Numbered from the stretch's first letter, positions 43,745-54,094 are shown. The stretch: DNA of 64,000 bases from Clostridiaceae bacterium M8S5 (GCA_029227815.1 CP118523.1:372001-436000); one strand, 5' to 3'. The notes: generated by a model not told the origin, from the sequence alone. Numbers and translations: made by a program.

Positions 43745-44740
43745 ATGAGTATACATAAATATGATGACAACATGTTACCTGATAGTGAATTTATAAAAGG
43801 AGAATATTCATTACTTGTAAAAGGGAATAAGTGTAGACTTTTAGATGGAGGAAGAACTACTGGATTTATAGAAGAAGTACAAATTAGTGAGGGTATGTTT
43901 AGATGGCGTATTACTAAATATGAAGATGAAGGCAAATGTTGGGATTTGCCCGTTGAAGAAGTAATAAAATTTCAATTTGAAAAAAATTCGGACAAACTTG
44001 AAGAATATCACATCACAGAAATATCACATATAGTCAATAAATATAAGGATAAAATAACAATAGAAGCAAATCAGAATGATAAGATTGTGAGTGAATCAGA
44101 AATATCTATAGCCAAAGAAAAAGCTATTTGCTGGCTTAAAGAAAACTCACTGTTACTAAAAAATAAAGAAAGACTTGATCTAAGTGCTAATGAAGGTTCT
44201 GAGTATTTATATAAGGATCTAAAAAAATATATGGAGTATTTAAAACTTGAAAAAGAAGAAAAAATGACAGCAGATAGCATTGTATTAAATCCTAACTCTG
44301 GAGAATGGATTAAGGGAATGTGTATAGTACTTGCAGAGATGGGGTTAGTACCTTATCGTGGTAAAGAGCCACGTACAAAGGATGTATTTAAAGGTATTGG
44401 GAGTAAAGAAAATAGAAGAAGATATATAGTGAATAGACTTGGATTTATAAGGGCATATTTTCAGTTGCTTGATATATCTAGTGTGGCCTTATATAGGGGG
44501 ATGAGTAGTGAAGGTACTTGGAGTGAGAGAGATAGGACATTTTTACATATGACTTTTAGCGTTGAGGTAGCAAAAGCATTTAGTAATTTTGAAAATAACA
44601 AGTACAAGACATTTTATATGATAAAAGCAACATTGCCAGTAGATAAAATATTTATGACCTACTTAGAAACATCACAGATGAATGAAAAATACAAAGAAGC
44701 AGAAGCATTAATACTATATGATGAAGAACTTAAATTATAA
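43745..44740 (+). CDS. Candidate R-S-E ADP-ribosyltransferase
   Basis: 331 residues, no signal peptide. The C-terminal third has the ADP-ribosyltransferase series in order: Arg in LYRGMSSEG (R251), Ser in HMTFSVEVAKAF (S272) and an E-x-E in YKEAEALILYD (E318, E320). This is the pattern of arginine-specific toxins. The N-terminal 70 residues look like a small beta-barrel (EYSLLVKGNKCRLLDGG). Residues 70-245 are helical and include VPYRGKEPRTKDVFKGIG. It is followed 12 bp later by a DUF4177 gene. The catalytic call rests on motif spacing only. Confidence 0.62.
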   Translation: MSIHKYDDNMLPDSEFIKGEYSLLVKGNKCRLLDGGRTTGFIEEVQISEGMFRWRITKYEDEGKCWDLPVEEVIKFQFEKNSDKLEEYHITEISHIVNKYKDKITIEANQNDKIVSESEISIAKEKAICWLKENSLLLKNKERLDLSANEGSEYLYKDLKKYMEYLKLEKEEKMTADSIVLNPNSGEWIKGMCIVLAEMGLVPYRGKEPRTKDVFKGIGSKENRRRYIVNRLGFIRAYFQLLDISSVALYRGMSSEGTWSERDRTFLHMTFSVEVAKAFSNFENNKYKTFYMIKATLPVDKIFMTYLETSQMNEKYKEAEALILYDEELKL

Positions 44741-44752
44741 GAGGTGAACAAC

Positions 44753-44944
44753 ATGTATGAATATAAATTTGTAAAAGCGTCAATAGCTGGCCTGTTTAGT
44801 GAAGGTAATTATAAGCAGATTGTACATGAGTATGCAAAAATAGGATGGAGGTTAGTGCAGATATTTCCATGTGCTTACAATGGATATGGAAAACCAGTAG
44901 AGATTGAGATAGTATTAGAAAAGGAAATAAAAGAGAAGTTATAA
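44753..44944 (+). CDS. DUF4177 small protein
   Basis: 63 residues. YEYKFVKASIAG...YAKIGWRLVQIFPC...VEIEIVLEKE is the DUF4177 pattern. GAGGTG with correct spacing sets ATG 44753. Coupled to the ADP-ribosyltransferase-like gene (12 bp); it could be an immunity-type or accessory protein, which is inference, since DUF4177 proteins also occur alone. Confidence 0.8.
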   Translation: MYEYKFVKASIAGLFSEGNYKQIVHEYAKIGWRLVQIFPCAYNGYGKPVEIEIVLEKEIKEKL

Positions 44945-45261
44945 CTAAATATGTTGCAAAATGCCACAAAGAGGTATGTTACTTGAAAAAACAAAAGATA
45001 GTATAATACCACCTAATGTTGTATTGAGGATAATAAAAGATTTCCTTTTTACTATTCAGCTCTGTCCAGCTATATACCATCAGGAGAGTAAATAAAGGCT
45101 AATAAACTTATTTTGATTGAAGATGAAAAGCTTATTTTCCAGTAGAAACAATCAACAGCGGTACCTAATTTTGCGTCAAATGGCATCTTATGATGGTGCG
45201 GTATTAAAGATTTAACAAAAGATAACTAGTTATACAGTAAATAATAGATACATATATTAAA
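44945..45261. other. Intergenic, decayed coding traces
   Basis: Short frame pieces interrupted by stops, e.g. PNFASNGIL then WCGIKDLTKDN. Nothing identifiable. The dispersed repeat follows. Confidence 0.35.
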
Positions 45262-45293
45262 AACAACTAGAGCAGATGCTTTAGTTGTTTTTT
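45262..45293 (+). terminator. Terminator before repeat copy 3
   Basis: AACAACTA pairs with TAGTTGTT around an AGCAGATGC loop, followed by six T. Confidence 0.75.
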
Positions 45294-45428
45294 AGACTGT
45301 AGAAAAAATATAATTTCTGCGTTGTAGTTAAAATTTCCGTTGTTCACTTAACTCTAAGTAAGCTCTGATATTCAATTTTAACACGCCCCACTAGAATTCT
45401 TAAATACAGTCTGCTATCTTGATGACTT
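45294..45428 (-). repeat. Dispersed repeat, copy 3 (full length)
   Basis: Reverse complement of the copy 1 type, about 80% identical over its length. It shares GATAGCAGACTGTA, AGAGCTTACTTAGA, GAACAACGGAAATTTTA and the closing TACAGTCT. It lies between the convergent DUF4177 and S53 peptidase genes. Confidence 0.8.
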
Positions 45429-45473
45429 AAAAGGGGCTGTAAGAATGCTCCTTCATTGTTGCGTTATTTATCA

Positions 45474-46631
45474 TTAATCATTATATATTTCATAATACCG
45501 TTTAATTGCATGTATGAAATTAGTTACATCTGGGCTTCCTAACCCTGTAACATAGTCATAACCTTTAATAGCTGGATAGAACTGTGTATTTCCATTTTTA
45601 ATATCAATATAAGGTTTTATGTCGTTATTAATATCATGTTCACTGCACGAATTAGATATCTCATATAGAACTGCAGGCATATTATAGCATACACATGTAG
45701 GAAGTGCATTTGCCAAAACAGCAGCTTGACATGGAGCAGAAACGCTAGTTCCACCTACAGTAATCCAATTTCCTTGTTGTCGTTGTTTTGTTGATGGATT
45801 TTCACCTGGTTCAACTGGAGTTACATAAATTGGAACACCAGGGAAGACGTCAGCAAAGAAAGATATATCAGGAGAAGTACGCATATCAGTTTTTGGCTGA
45901 GCATTATTAGGGATATATTGATAAGCTGGCTTTACTTCGAATTCGCTAATACCACCGCCACTATCATACCAGCCAGTTTCCGGAGCAACTCGATGTCCAC
46001 ATTCGTCTAGTTGCATTGAAGTACCTCCTACGCCTATTACATAAGGCGATGAAGCAGGATAAGAAACAGCATCTGCATCACCAGAAGAAGCAACAAAAAC
46101 TACGTTCTTATCTTTGAATATTTTATCGAATTCAAGTTGCATAGCAGATTCATTAGCACCCCAGCTCATAGATATAATATTAGCTCCTTCATTAATAGCA
46201 AAGAGTATAGCTTCATTTAAATTTTCGAAAGTACTGTCCTTAGCAGCCACTAGTAGGATTTTTGCACGAGGTGCTAAAGCATGGGACCATTCTACGTCCA
46301 AAGAAGTTTCCAATTGCCATTCAGGGTCAACAAAAGGTGGTTGACCTTGTGGATAGAATACTTCTATGTCTGCAGGAGGTAAATCGAAACGCTCATTAAA
46401 AACTTCAACATCATTCATGATATTTGGATTACCATAAGCTACTATAATAGCAATAGTATTTCCTTCACCATCGTATTTAGGAGAGAAATTATATGCTGTT
46501 TTAATTTGCATAGGAGAATATGCAGGTATAGCAACTGGCATTGTTTCGCTAAGATTAGATACTACAATATGAGGTTTATATACATTTGAGTTAGTTATTT
46601 TATGTTGTTTTGTAGTTATTAATTCATTCAT
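45474..46631 (-). CDS. S53 sedolisin-type serine peptidase
   Basis: 385 residues. The S53 catalytic set is visible: Glu and Asp in LETSLDVEW, oxyanion Asp in FVASSGDADAVSYPAS, and Ser in VGGTSVSAPCQA. A calcium site is suggested by the late Asp-rich YDYVTGLGSPDVTNF. Only about 35 residues precede the catalytic domain and there is no signal peptide, whereas kumamolisin-type enzymes carry a 180-190 residue propeptide. It may act inside the cell or be exported another way. The start at ATG 46631 has AAAGGAG. Confidence 0.88.
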   Translation of the reverse strand: MNELITTKQHKITNSNVYKPHIVVSNLSETMPVAIPAYSPMQIKTAYNFSPKYDGEGNTIAIIVAYGNPNIMNDVEVFNERFDLPPADIEVFYPQGQPPFVDPEWQLETSLDVEWSHALAPRAKILLVAAKDSTFENLNEAILFAINEGANIISMSWGANESAMQLEFDKIFKDKNVVFVASSGDADAVSYPASSPYVIGVGGTSMQLDECGHRVAPETGWYDSGGGISEFEVKPAYQYIPNNAQPKTDMRTSPDISFFADVFPGVPIYVTPVEPGENPSTKQRQQGNWITVGGTSVSAPCQAAVLANALPTCVCYNMPAVLYEISNSCSEHDINNDIKPYIDIKNGNTQFYPAIKGYDYVTGLGSPDVTNFIHAIKRYYEIYND

Positions 46632-46770
46632 TCATTAATCGCTCCTTTAGAATTTTATAATATAGTATGCTATATAGCTATTAAAAGTGTAATAATTATT
46701 TTGATTTAAGATTTTATTATAAATATTAAATTTCCTCTTTACAAAAGCAAGAATCTGAAGTACAATTAAT

Positions 46771-46793
46771 AATAACGATAATCATTATCAAAA
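46771..46793. promoter_or_regulatory. Fur box
   Basis: GATAATCATTATC at 46777-46789 is a perfect 6-1-6 palindrome of the Fur consensus core. It sits between the divergent S53 peptidase gene and the flavodoxin gene. Confidence 0.8.
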
Positions 46794-46827
46794 TAATACA
46801 CATATATTGAATTAGGAGGTAATAACC

Positions 46828-47256
46828 TTGAGTAAAATGGTAGTAATTTATTGGTCAGGAACAGGGAATACAAAAATGATGGCTGATGCTGTTGCAGATG
46901 GTGGCAGAGTAGACGGCGTTGATGTAGAAGTTATTTCAGTAGAGGATGCTACAAAGCAAAATGTTATAGAAGCACAATTTATAGCACTAGGTTGCCCGTC
47001 GATGGGAGCAGAAGTTTTAGAAGAAGATGTAATGGAACCTTTTGTTGAAGCTTTATCAGATATTGATTGGAGTGATAAAAAACTAGCTCTTTTCGGTTCT
47101 TATGACTGGGGAGATGGTGAATGGATGAGAAATTGGGAAGAAAGAATGAGAGACTATGGAGCTAAACTAATAGAAGATGGACTTATTGTACATCTTACTC
47201 CAGAAGTTGATGGTATAGAAAAGTGTGAAAATCTAGGAAATGATTTAGTAAAATAA
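46828..47256 (+). CDS. Flavodoxin
   Basis: 142 residues. VIYWSGTGNTKMMADAV is the FMN phosphate loop (S-G-T-G-N-T), and FIALGCPSMGAEVLEE and LFGSYDWGDGEWM are the aromatic FMN loops of short-chain flavodoxins. It replaces ferredoxin under iron limitation, in line with the Fur box 35 bp upstream. The start is TTG 46828 after TAGGAGG. The DUF3793 gene follows 28 bp later. Confidence 0.95.
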   Translation: MSKMVVIYWSGTGNTKMMADAVADGGRVDGVDVEVISVEDATKQNVIEAQFIALGCPSMGAEVLEEDVMEPFVEALSDIDWSDKKLALFGSYDWGDGEWMRNWEERMRDYGAKLIEDGLIVHLTPEVDGIEKCENLGNDLVK

Positions 47257-47284
47257 ATTATAAATGTTAGAAGGAGTGTAGTAC

Positions 47285-47884
47285 ATGACCACAGAGACTA
47301 TTAAGCAATTTATGAAGCAAAAAGAAGAATTAAATGATCAGCAATATCTGATGGCAACTTTAGCTTATCATTTAGCGCCTGTTGTTAAATGTAAAAAAGC
47401 TTCATCAATTCTAACATTCAATAAAAGAAATAGGAATGTATATAAACTTTGGGATGAATATAAAGAACAATTTTCATTAGGAGAAGTAACTTATTATGAA
47501 CTTAAAAGAACAAGTCAACATGTCTCTGTATTGTTCTTTATACCGAATTGCCTTAAGGATGTATTTAATAGCAAAGAAAATAGAGAGTTTCTAAAAAACT
47601 GTGGTTATGATAAATGTACTTGTATTTATGAGTACTTAGAAAGATTAAAAAATAGATATAAAGACCAGTGTCCACACGAAATAGGATTGTTCTTAGGGGT
47701 GCCGTTAAAAGATGTAGAGAGCTTTATTAAACATGATGGATCAAATTATTTAGTTTGTGGTTATTGGAAGGTTTATCACAAATTGCAGCAGAGTATTGCT
47801 CTTTTTAAAGCTTATGATAAAGCCAAAGATAATATTGTAAAGCTATTTACAAACGGTAGATATAAAGATATATTAGCAAGTTAG
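47285..47884 (+). CDS. DUF3793 protein
   Basis: 199 residues. ATLAYHLAPVVKCKKASSIL, VLFFIPNCLKDVF and CPHEIGLFLGVPLKDVESFI are the DUF3793 signatures. The family is typical of anaerobic Firmicutes and is often paired with flavodoxin or iron-related genes; its job is unknown. AAGGAG lies before ATG 47285. It is probably in the Fur-controlled operon. A terminator with arms AGCTGT and ACAGCT (47917-47953) follows. Confidence 0.9.
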   Translation: MTTETIKQFMKQKEELNDQQYLMATLAYHLAPVVKCKKASSILTFNKRNRNVYKLWDEYKEQFSLGEVTYYELKRTSQHVSVLFFIPNCLKDVFNSKENREFLKNCGYDKCTCIYEYLERLKNRYKDQCPHEIGLFLGVPLKDVESFIKHDGSNYLVCGYWKVYHKLQQSIALFKAYDKAKDNIVKLFTNGRYKDILAS

Positions 47885-47914
47885 AATTTATAACAAACAA
47901 TAATTCTCAATTAG

Positions 47915-47962
47915 AGAGCTGTTTAACTAAGATACAAATTTGGGTATACAGCTTTCTTTTTT
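47915..47962 (+). terminator. Terminator after DUF3793 gene
   Basis: AGCTGT (47917-47922) pairs with ACAGCT (47948-47953), then TTCTTTTTT. Confidence 0.6.
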
Positions 47963-48018
47963 GTGCGAAATCACAATACCTAAAAATTATGAAAATTTAA
48001 CCATTTTAATAAAAGATG

Positions 48019-48047
48019 TTGACTAATGGAGAAATATATAATAGAAT
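48019..48047 (+). promoter_or_regulatory. Promoter of the glp operon
   Basis: TTGACT at 48019-48024, a 17-bp spacer, and TAGAAT at 48042-48047, just upstream of the GlpP-type leader. Confidence 0.55.
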
Positions 48048-48067
48048 GTATATAAATATCATATTAT

Positions 48068-48137
48068 GGCTGGAGATAAGGAGAGCCCACACAAAAGCAA
48101 CCTAAATACATAGGTTAATTTGGTGTGGATTTTTTAA
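48068..48137 (+). promoter_or_regulatory. GlpP-type antiterminator leader 1
   Basis: GGCTGGAGATAAGGAGAGCC followed by an arm CCACAC (48087-48092) that pairs with GTGTGG (48123-48128) and a T-run. The motif GGC-x2-GAGAT-x-AGGAGA-x-GCC recurs at 51245. By position and similarity to known GlpP leaders, glycerol-3-phosphate-bound GlpP would prevent termination here, so glpP is autoregulated. Confidence 0.7.
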
Positions 48138-48209
48138 TACCTAAAATTAAAAAAATCATCTATCACTAATCTTGGAATTTAGGAAAAATTTTATGTAGGA
48201 GAGATAACT

Positions 48210-48773
48210 ATGAGCAAATTTCAAAGAAAGATAGAGATGAATCCAATTATTGCAGCTGTAAATGACACTTCAAAAATAACCGAGGCAATCCAGTCGCCTT
48301 GTGAAATCGTTTTTTTATTAACAGGAAATATATTTAATCTAAAAGATGTCGTTGATAAAATCAAAAGCGCAGGTATGGATGTTTATGTCCATATAGATTT
48401 GCTAGAAGGCTTTTCAAGAGATACCGTAGCATTAAAGTATATTAGTGAAAATATCAGACCAGATGGTATCATTACTACAAAAAGTAATTTAATTAAGAAA
48501 GCAAAAAAGATGGGAATATGGGCGATTCAAAGATTATTCATGCTAGATTCTCTATCGTTAGAAACTGGGATAAACTCTGTTATTGCTACTAAACCAGATG
48601 CCATAGAGATAATGCCTGGTATAATGCCAAAGATTATTAAGAGAGTACAAGAGCATACTAAAGTACCACTAATAGCAGGAGGGCTTATTAGCACTAAAGA
48701 GGATGTTATAGAAAGTATAAAAGCAGGAGCTGTGGGAGCATCCACAAGTAAAATAGATATATGGAATATGTAA
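48210..48773 (+). CDS. glpP: Glycerol-3-phosphate-responsive antiterminator
   Basis: 187 residues, a TIM-barrel-like RNA-binding protein of the GlpP family. NPIIAAVNDTSKITEAI, IFLLTGNIFNLKDVVDKIK (here VFLLTGN), VYVHIDLLEGFSRD and GIITTKSNLIKKAKK are diagnostic, with PLIAGGLISTKEDV late. It binds glycerol-3-phosphate and lets RNA polymerase pass terminators in glp leaders. Two such leaders are visible in this window. AGGAGAG precedes the ATG. Confidence 0.96.
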   Translation: MSKFQRKIEMNPIIAAVNDTSKITEAIQSPCEIVFLLTGNIFNLKDVVDKIKSAGMDVYVHIDLLEGFSRDTVALKYISENIRPDGIITTKSNLIKKAKKMGIWAIQRLFMLDSLSLETGINSVIATKPDAIEIMPGIMPKIIKRVQEHTKVPLIAGGLISTKEDVIESIKAGAVGASTSKIDIWNM

Positions 48774-48785
48774 TTTTATTTTAAA

Positions 48786-48799
48786 GGAAAACGTTTAAG
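48786..48799 (+). promoter_or_regulatory. Possible cre (CcpA) site
   Basis: GGAAAACGTTTAAG matches most of the T-G-x-A-A-x-C-G-x-T-x-x-C-A catabolite response consensus. It lies 13 bp after glpP. Two end positions deviate. Confidence 0.4.
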
Positions 48800-48861
48800 G
48801 AGGCGATATATATAAAAAACTAAAATTGCACAACACCAAAAAAGACAAAAGGAGGATTTGT

Positions 48862-49212
48862 ATGAAGCATGTAGGTACAGTTATAGGAACGGCTATTGCT
48901 GGTATGTTTGTAATGAGCGTTTGGGGCAAATTTGCTGAAGCATATGGTATTGGTGGAGGCTGGTTTGCGGGACTAATAATTATAGGTATAATGTGGTTTT
49001 TAAATCATAACGTAGGTATTCATAACAATGACGGCGCTTGGATAGATATGGCATTAGGTATAGGTGTTGCTGGTACTATGAGAGGAGTATTTGAAAACGG
49101 AGTGCAAGCTGGAATAGACTCACTTCCAACGCTAGGAGTAACACTAGCAGGAGGGCTAGTAGGAGGATTCTTTGCTTATAAGTTAGAGAGACATTTAGCT
49201 AATAACAAATAA
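48862..49212 (+). CDS. Lin0368-type membrane protein, putative glycerol transporter subunit
   Basis: 116 residues with four hydrophobic segments (GTVIGTAIAGMFVMS, WFAGLIIIGIMWFL, AWIDMALGIGVAG, LGVTLAGGLVGGFFAY). GGGWFAGLIIIG and NNDGAWIDMALGIG resemble the Lin0368 family that NCBI labels a putative glycerol transporter subunit. It is the first of two such genes, between glpP and glpK, where glpF would normally be. AGGAGG sets ATG 48862. Confidence 0.8.
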   Translation: MKHVGTVIGTAIAGMFVMSVWGKFAEAYGIGGGWFAGLIIIGIMWFLNHNVGIHNNDGAWIDMALGIGVAGTMRGVFENGVQAGIDSLPTLGVTLAGGLVGGFFAYKLERHLANNK

Positions 49213-49247
49213 GAAATACTATTACAGATAGAAAGGGGCATAAGCCA

Positions 49248-49580
49248 ATGAGTTTAGAGCATGCAATTACAACATTTGCAGGTGCATTTATATTTCCATT
49301 TTTGATTAGATTATGTTGGGGCAAAATGTGTGAAGCTTGGGGTGCTATAGGAGGATGGATGGCAGCTGGTTTCATAGTTGGTACATGTTGGGCATTAAAT
49401 CATGGAGTTGGGCTAATAGTACAATCAGGTTCAGCGTGGATAGATATGGCATGGGCAGCAGCCATAGGACTATTCTTTGCATCGGCTTTATCAGGAGATA
49501 ACCTAAAAGAAGGTTTAACTAATGCTTTTTTTGCAATACTTGGAGGAACATTAGGCGGGTTTATATTATCTTGTTTATAA
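49248..49580 (+). CDS. Lin0368-partner membrane protein, putative glycerol transporter subunit
   Basis: 110 residues, four hydrophobic segments. GGWMAAGFIVGTCWALNHGV and SAWIDMAWAAAIGLF align with the preceding protein, so the pair are paralogues. The two would form a hetero-oligomeric channel or transporter. GlpK follows 111 bp later. I see no GlpF in this window, which supports a substitute role; the channel function is inferred. Confidence 0.78.
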   Translation: MSLEHAITTFAGAFIFPFLIRLCWGKMCEAWGAIGGWMAAGFIVGTCWALNHGVGLIVQSGSAWIDMAWAAAIGLFFASALSGDNLKEGLTNAFFAILGGTLGGFILSCL

Positions 49581-49658
49581 GAATAACTATATAGTTAAAC
49601 ATGTGATATACTTTTATTATATATTCAATTGACAGAAGATTTTAATTTTTTCTTATAA

Positions 49659-51194
<1,536 letters not shown>

Positions 51195-51244
51195 TAAGAA
51201 CAATTAATCAATAGATTAATAGTATAATAATATAAATAGTATTT

Positions 51245-51311
51245 GGCGTGAGATTAGGAGAAGCCACATGAGTAAATCTAGAGATAGATATAACTTGTGT
51301 GGCTTTTTATA
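51245..51311 (+). promoter_or_regulatory. GlpP-type antiterminator leader 2
   Basis: GGCGTGAGATTAGGAGAAGC and a terminator stem AGCCACA (51262-51268) with TGTGGCT (51298-51304), then T5. It matches leader 1 in the GGC...GAGAT..AGGAGA..GCC(C)ACA part. Confidence 0.7.
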
Positions 51312-51373
51312 ATTTTATCAATCAATAAATGTAAAAATTATAAAATTTTAGCTTTAAATAAGGAGGAAAAAGT

Positions 51374-52810
51374 ATGTATGATATAGCTGTAATAGGCGCA
51401 GGTATAATAGGTACTTTTGTAGCTAGAGAGCTTTCAAAGTATGATCTTAAAATAGTGTTAATAGAAAAGGATACAGATATAGCGAATGGAACGACTAAGT
51501 CAAACAGTGCTATTGTTCATGGAGGATATGATGCAAAACCTGGAACATTAAAAGCGAAGTTAAATGCACTAGGAAACCCTATGTTTAATGATATTTGCAC
51601 AAAGTTAGATGTACCTTTTAAAAGAATAGGTTCATTAGTAATAGCTACAAATCAAGAGGAAATGGCAAGTGTAAGAGAGCTTTATGAAAGAGGAATAGAA
51701 AATAATATTCCAAATATGATGATACTTGATGGTAAAGAGACTATCGAGATGGAAAAGAATATAAACAAAAACGTAATTGGTTCGCTGTATTCACCAACAG
51801 CAGGGATAGTAAGCCCTTGGGAACTAGCGGTAGCTCTTGCAGAGAACGCTGCTGACAATGGAGTTGAAATAAAGCTAGGTAATAAAGTTACAGATATCAA
51901 GAAAGTCCAAGAAGGCTATAGTATTGAGATGGAAGATGAGAAACTAGAGGCTAAATATGTAATAAACTGTGCAGGTATATATGCAGATGACATAAACGCA
52001 ATGGTAGCACCAAGAAGCTTTGATATAAGACCAACAAGAGGTCAGTACAATGTTTTAGACAAAAGTGCAGGAGATATAGTAACTCATGTTATATTCCAAG
52101 CGCCAACTAAGGCAGGAAAAGGAACATTAGTAGCACCTACAGTACATGGTAATTTGTTAGTTGGTCCTGATGCAGAGGACTTAGAAGACAAAGAAAATAC
52201 ATCAACATCAAGCGATAGAATTAGTTTTATAAGAGAGAAATCTAAAAAAACAACCGATAAAATTCCTTTTGGAGCGACAATAACAAGTTTTGCAGGACTC
52301 AGAGCAAAGCCAAGTACAGAGGATTTCATAATAGAAGAATCAAAAGACGCCAAAGGTTTTATAAATGTTGCAGGTATAGAATCACCAGGTCTTTCAGCAG
52401 CTCCAGCTATAGCGGATTATGTTGTAGATATAGTAAAAGAAGTAGCAGGAGATTTGAAAGCCAAAGAGGACTTTATAGACAGTAGAAGACCATTTATAAA
52501 GTTTATGGAATTAAGTGATGAAGAAAAAGCTAAACTGATAAAAAAAGATCCACGTTATGGAAGAATAATATGCAGATGTGAAAATATCACTGAAGGCGAA
52601 ATTGTAGATGTAATAAAAAGAAATGCAGGAGCTAAAACAGTTGATGCGATAAAAAGAAGGGCTAGACCTGGTATGGGAAGATGCCAAGGAGGTTTCTGTG
52701 GCCCTAGAGTTATGGAGATACTTGCAAGAGAGCTAGGCATGGATATAAAAGATGTTTTAAAAGATGGTAAGAACTCATATATACTTACAGGAAACACTAA
52801 AGAGAATTAG
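51374..52810 (+). CDS. FAD-dependent glycerol-3-phosphate dehydrogenase, GlpA-like subunit
   Basis: 478 residues. IAVIGAGIIGTFVARELSKY is the FAD-binding Gly motif; NSAIVHGGYDAKPGTLKAK is the DAO-family segment of GlpA/LhgO-type enzymes. The C-terminal 90 residues are a BFD-like [2Fe-2S] domain with CRCENI and GRCQGGFCGPRV. It oxidises glycerol-3-phosphate to dihydroxyacetone phosphate together with the next two genes. AGGAGGA precedes ATG 51374. Transcription probably depends on GlpP at leader 2. Confidence 0.93.
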   Translation: MYDIAVIGAGIIGTFVARELSKYDLKIVLIEKDTDIANGTTKSNSAIVHGGYDAKPGTLKAKLNALGNPMFNDICTKLDVPFKRIGSLVIATNQEEMASVRELYERGIENNIPNMMILDGKETIEMEKNINKNVIGSLYSPTAGIVSPWELAVALAENAADNGVEIKLGNKVTDIKKVQEGYSIEMEDEKLEAKYVINCAGIYADDINAMVAPRSFDIRPTRGQYNVLDKSAGDIVTHVIFQAPTKAGKGTLVAPTVHGNLLVGPDAEDLEDKENTSTSSDRISFIREKSKKTTDKIPFGATITSFAGLRAKPSTEDFIIEESKDAKGFINVAGIESPGLSAAPAIADYVVDIVKEVAGDLKAKEDFIDSRRPFIKFMELSDEEKAKLIKKDPRYGRIICRCENITEGEIVDVIKRNAGAKTVDAIKRRARPGMGRCQGGFCGPRVMEILARELGMDIKDVLKDGKNSYILTGNTKEN

Positions 52811-52834
52811 GGATAAGATTTAGGAGGTGACGTT

Positions 52835-54094
52835 ATGATAAAATATGATATTGTTGTCATTGGTGGAGGGCCTGCAGGGCTTGCAGCAGCAATAGAAGCA
52901 AAGAAAAATGGAGTAGATAATATATTAGTCATAGAAAGAGATAGAGAGTTAGGCGGAATCTTGCAGCAGTGTATTCACAATGGATTTGGGCTTCACATAT
53001 TTAAAGAAGAGTTAACAGGACCAGAATATGCACACAGGTTTATTGAGCAGTTAAAAGAGTTTGGAATAGAATACAAATTGGATACAATGGTATTAGAAAT
53101 AAGTGATGATAGAGTAGTAAGTGCTATTAATACAGTAGATGGCTTCATGAGGATTGAAGCAGGAGCAGTAATATTAGCAATGGGCTGTAGAGAAAGAACA
53201 AGAGGAGCAGTAAATATACCGGGAACTAGACCAGCAGGAGTTCTTACAGCAGGAACAGCTCAAAGATTTGTTAATATGGAAGGATACATGGTTGGGAAGA
53301 GAGTAGTGATACTAGGCTCTGGAGATATAGGGTTAATAATGGCTAGAAGGATGACGTTAGAGGGAGCTAAAGTATTAGCAGTAGCAGAGCTTATGAGTTT
53401 TTCAGGTGGACTTACAAGAAACATAGTTCAGTGTTTAGAAGACTTTGATATACCACTTTTATTAAGTCACACAGTAACAGGGATAAAGGGAAAAGACAGG
53501 GTAGAAGGGGTAGTTATAGCAGAGGTTGATGAAAACAGAAAGCCAATCAAAGGAACAGAAAAATACTATGATTGTGACACATTACTTTTATCAGTAGGAT
53601 TGATTCCAGAAAATGAAATATCAAAAAACGCAGGTATAGATTTAGACAATGTTACATCTGGCCCAATAGTAAATGAAGCTATGGAGACTAGTATAGAAGG
53701 TATATTTGCCTGTGGTAATGTCGTACATGTTCATGATTTGGTGGACTTTGTAACAGAAGAAAGTAGAAGAGCAGGTAAAAATGCTGCAAAATTCATTAAA
53801 AATAAGATAACGACAGAGAAAGTAGCTAAGACAAATCCGGGCGCAGGAATAAGATATATTGTTCCACAGCTTGTAAGAGTAGAAAACATTGATGATACAC
53901 TTGATTTATTTATGAGAGTAGACAATGTTTATAAGAATATGCAGATGGTTGTAAGTATAGATGGTAAAGAAATAAAAAGAATAAAGAAAAAGCATTTAGC
54001 TCCTGGAGAAATGGAATCTGTCAAAATCAAAAAAGAAGAACTATCTTCTGGATGTGAGATTATTTCAGTTTCATTAGAAAGTGAGGGTGTTTAA
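52835..54094 (+). CDS. FAD/NAD(P)-dependent oxidoreductase, GlpB-type partner
   Basis: 419 residues. IVVIGGGPAGLAAAIEAKKN is the first dinucleotide motif and VVILGSGDIGLIMARRM the second; GIFACGNVVHVHDLVD is the final FAD motif. It pairs with the GlpA-like and DUF1667 proteins in clostridial glycerol operons and probably passes electrons to NAD(P) or a carrier. TAGGAGGT precedes ATG 52835. Only 24 bp separate it from the preceding gene and none from the next. Confidence 0.93.
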   Translation: MIKYDIVVIGGGPAGLAAAIEAKKNGVDNILVIERDRELGGILQQCIHNGFGLHIFKEELTGPEYAHRFIEQLKEFGIEYKLDTMVLEISDDRVVSAINTVDGFMRIEAGAVILAMGCRERTRGAVNIPGTRPAGVLTAGTAQRFVNMEGYMVGKRVVILGSGDIGLIMARRMTLEGAKVLAVAELMSFSGGLTRNIVQCLEDFDIPLLLSHTVTGIKGKDRVEGVVIAEVDENRKPIKGTEKYYDCDTLLLSVGLIPENEISKNAGIDLDNVTSGPIVNEAMETSIEGIFACGNVVHVHDLVDFVTEESRRAGKNAAKFIKNKITTEKVAKTNPGAGIRYIVPQLVRVENIDDTLDLFMRVDNVYKNMQMVVSIDGKEIKRIKKKHLAPGEMESVKIKKEELSSGCEIISVSLESEGV

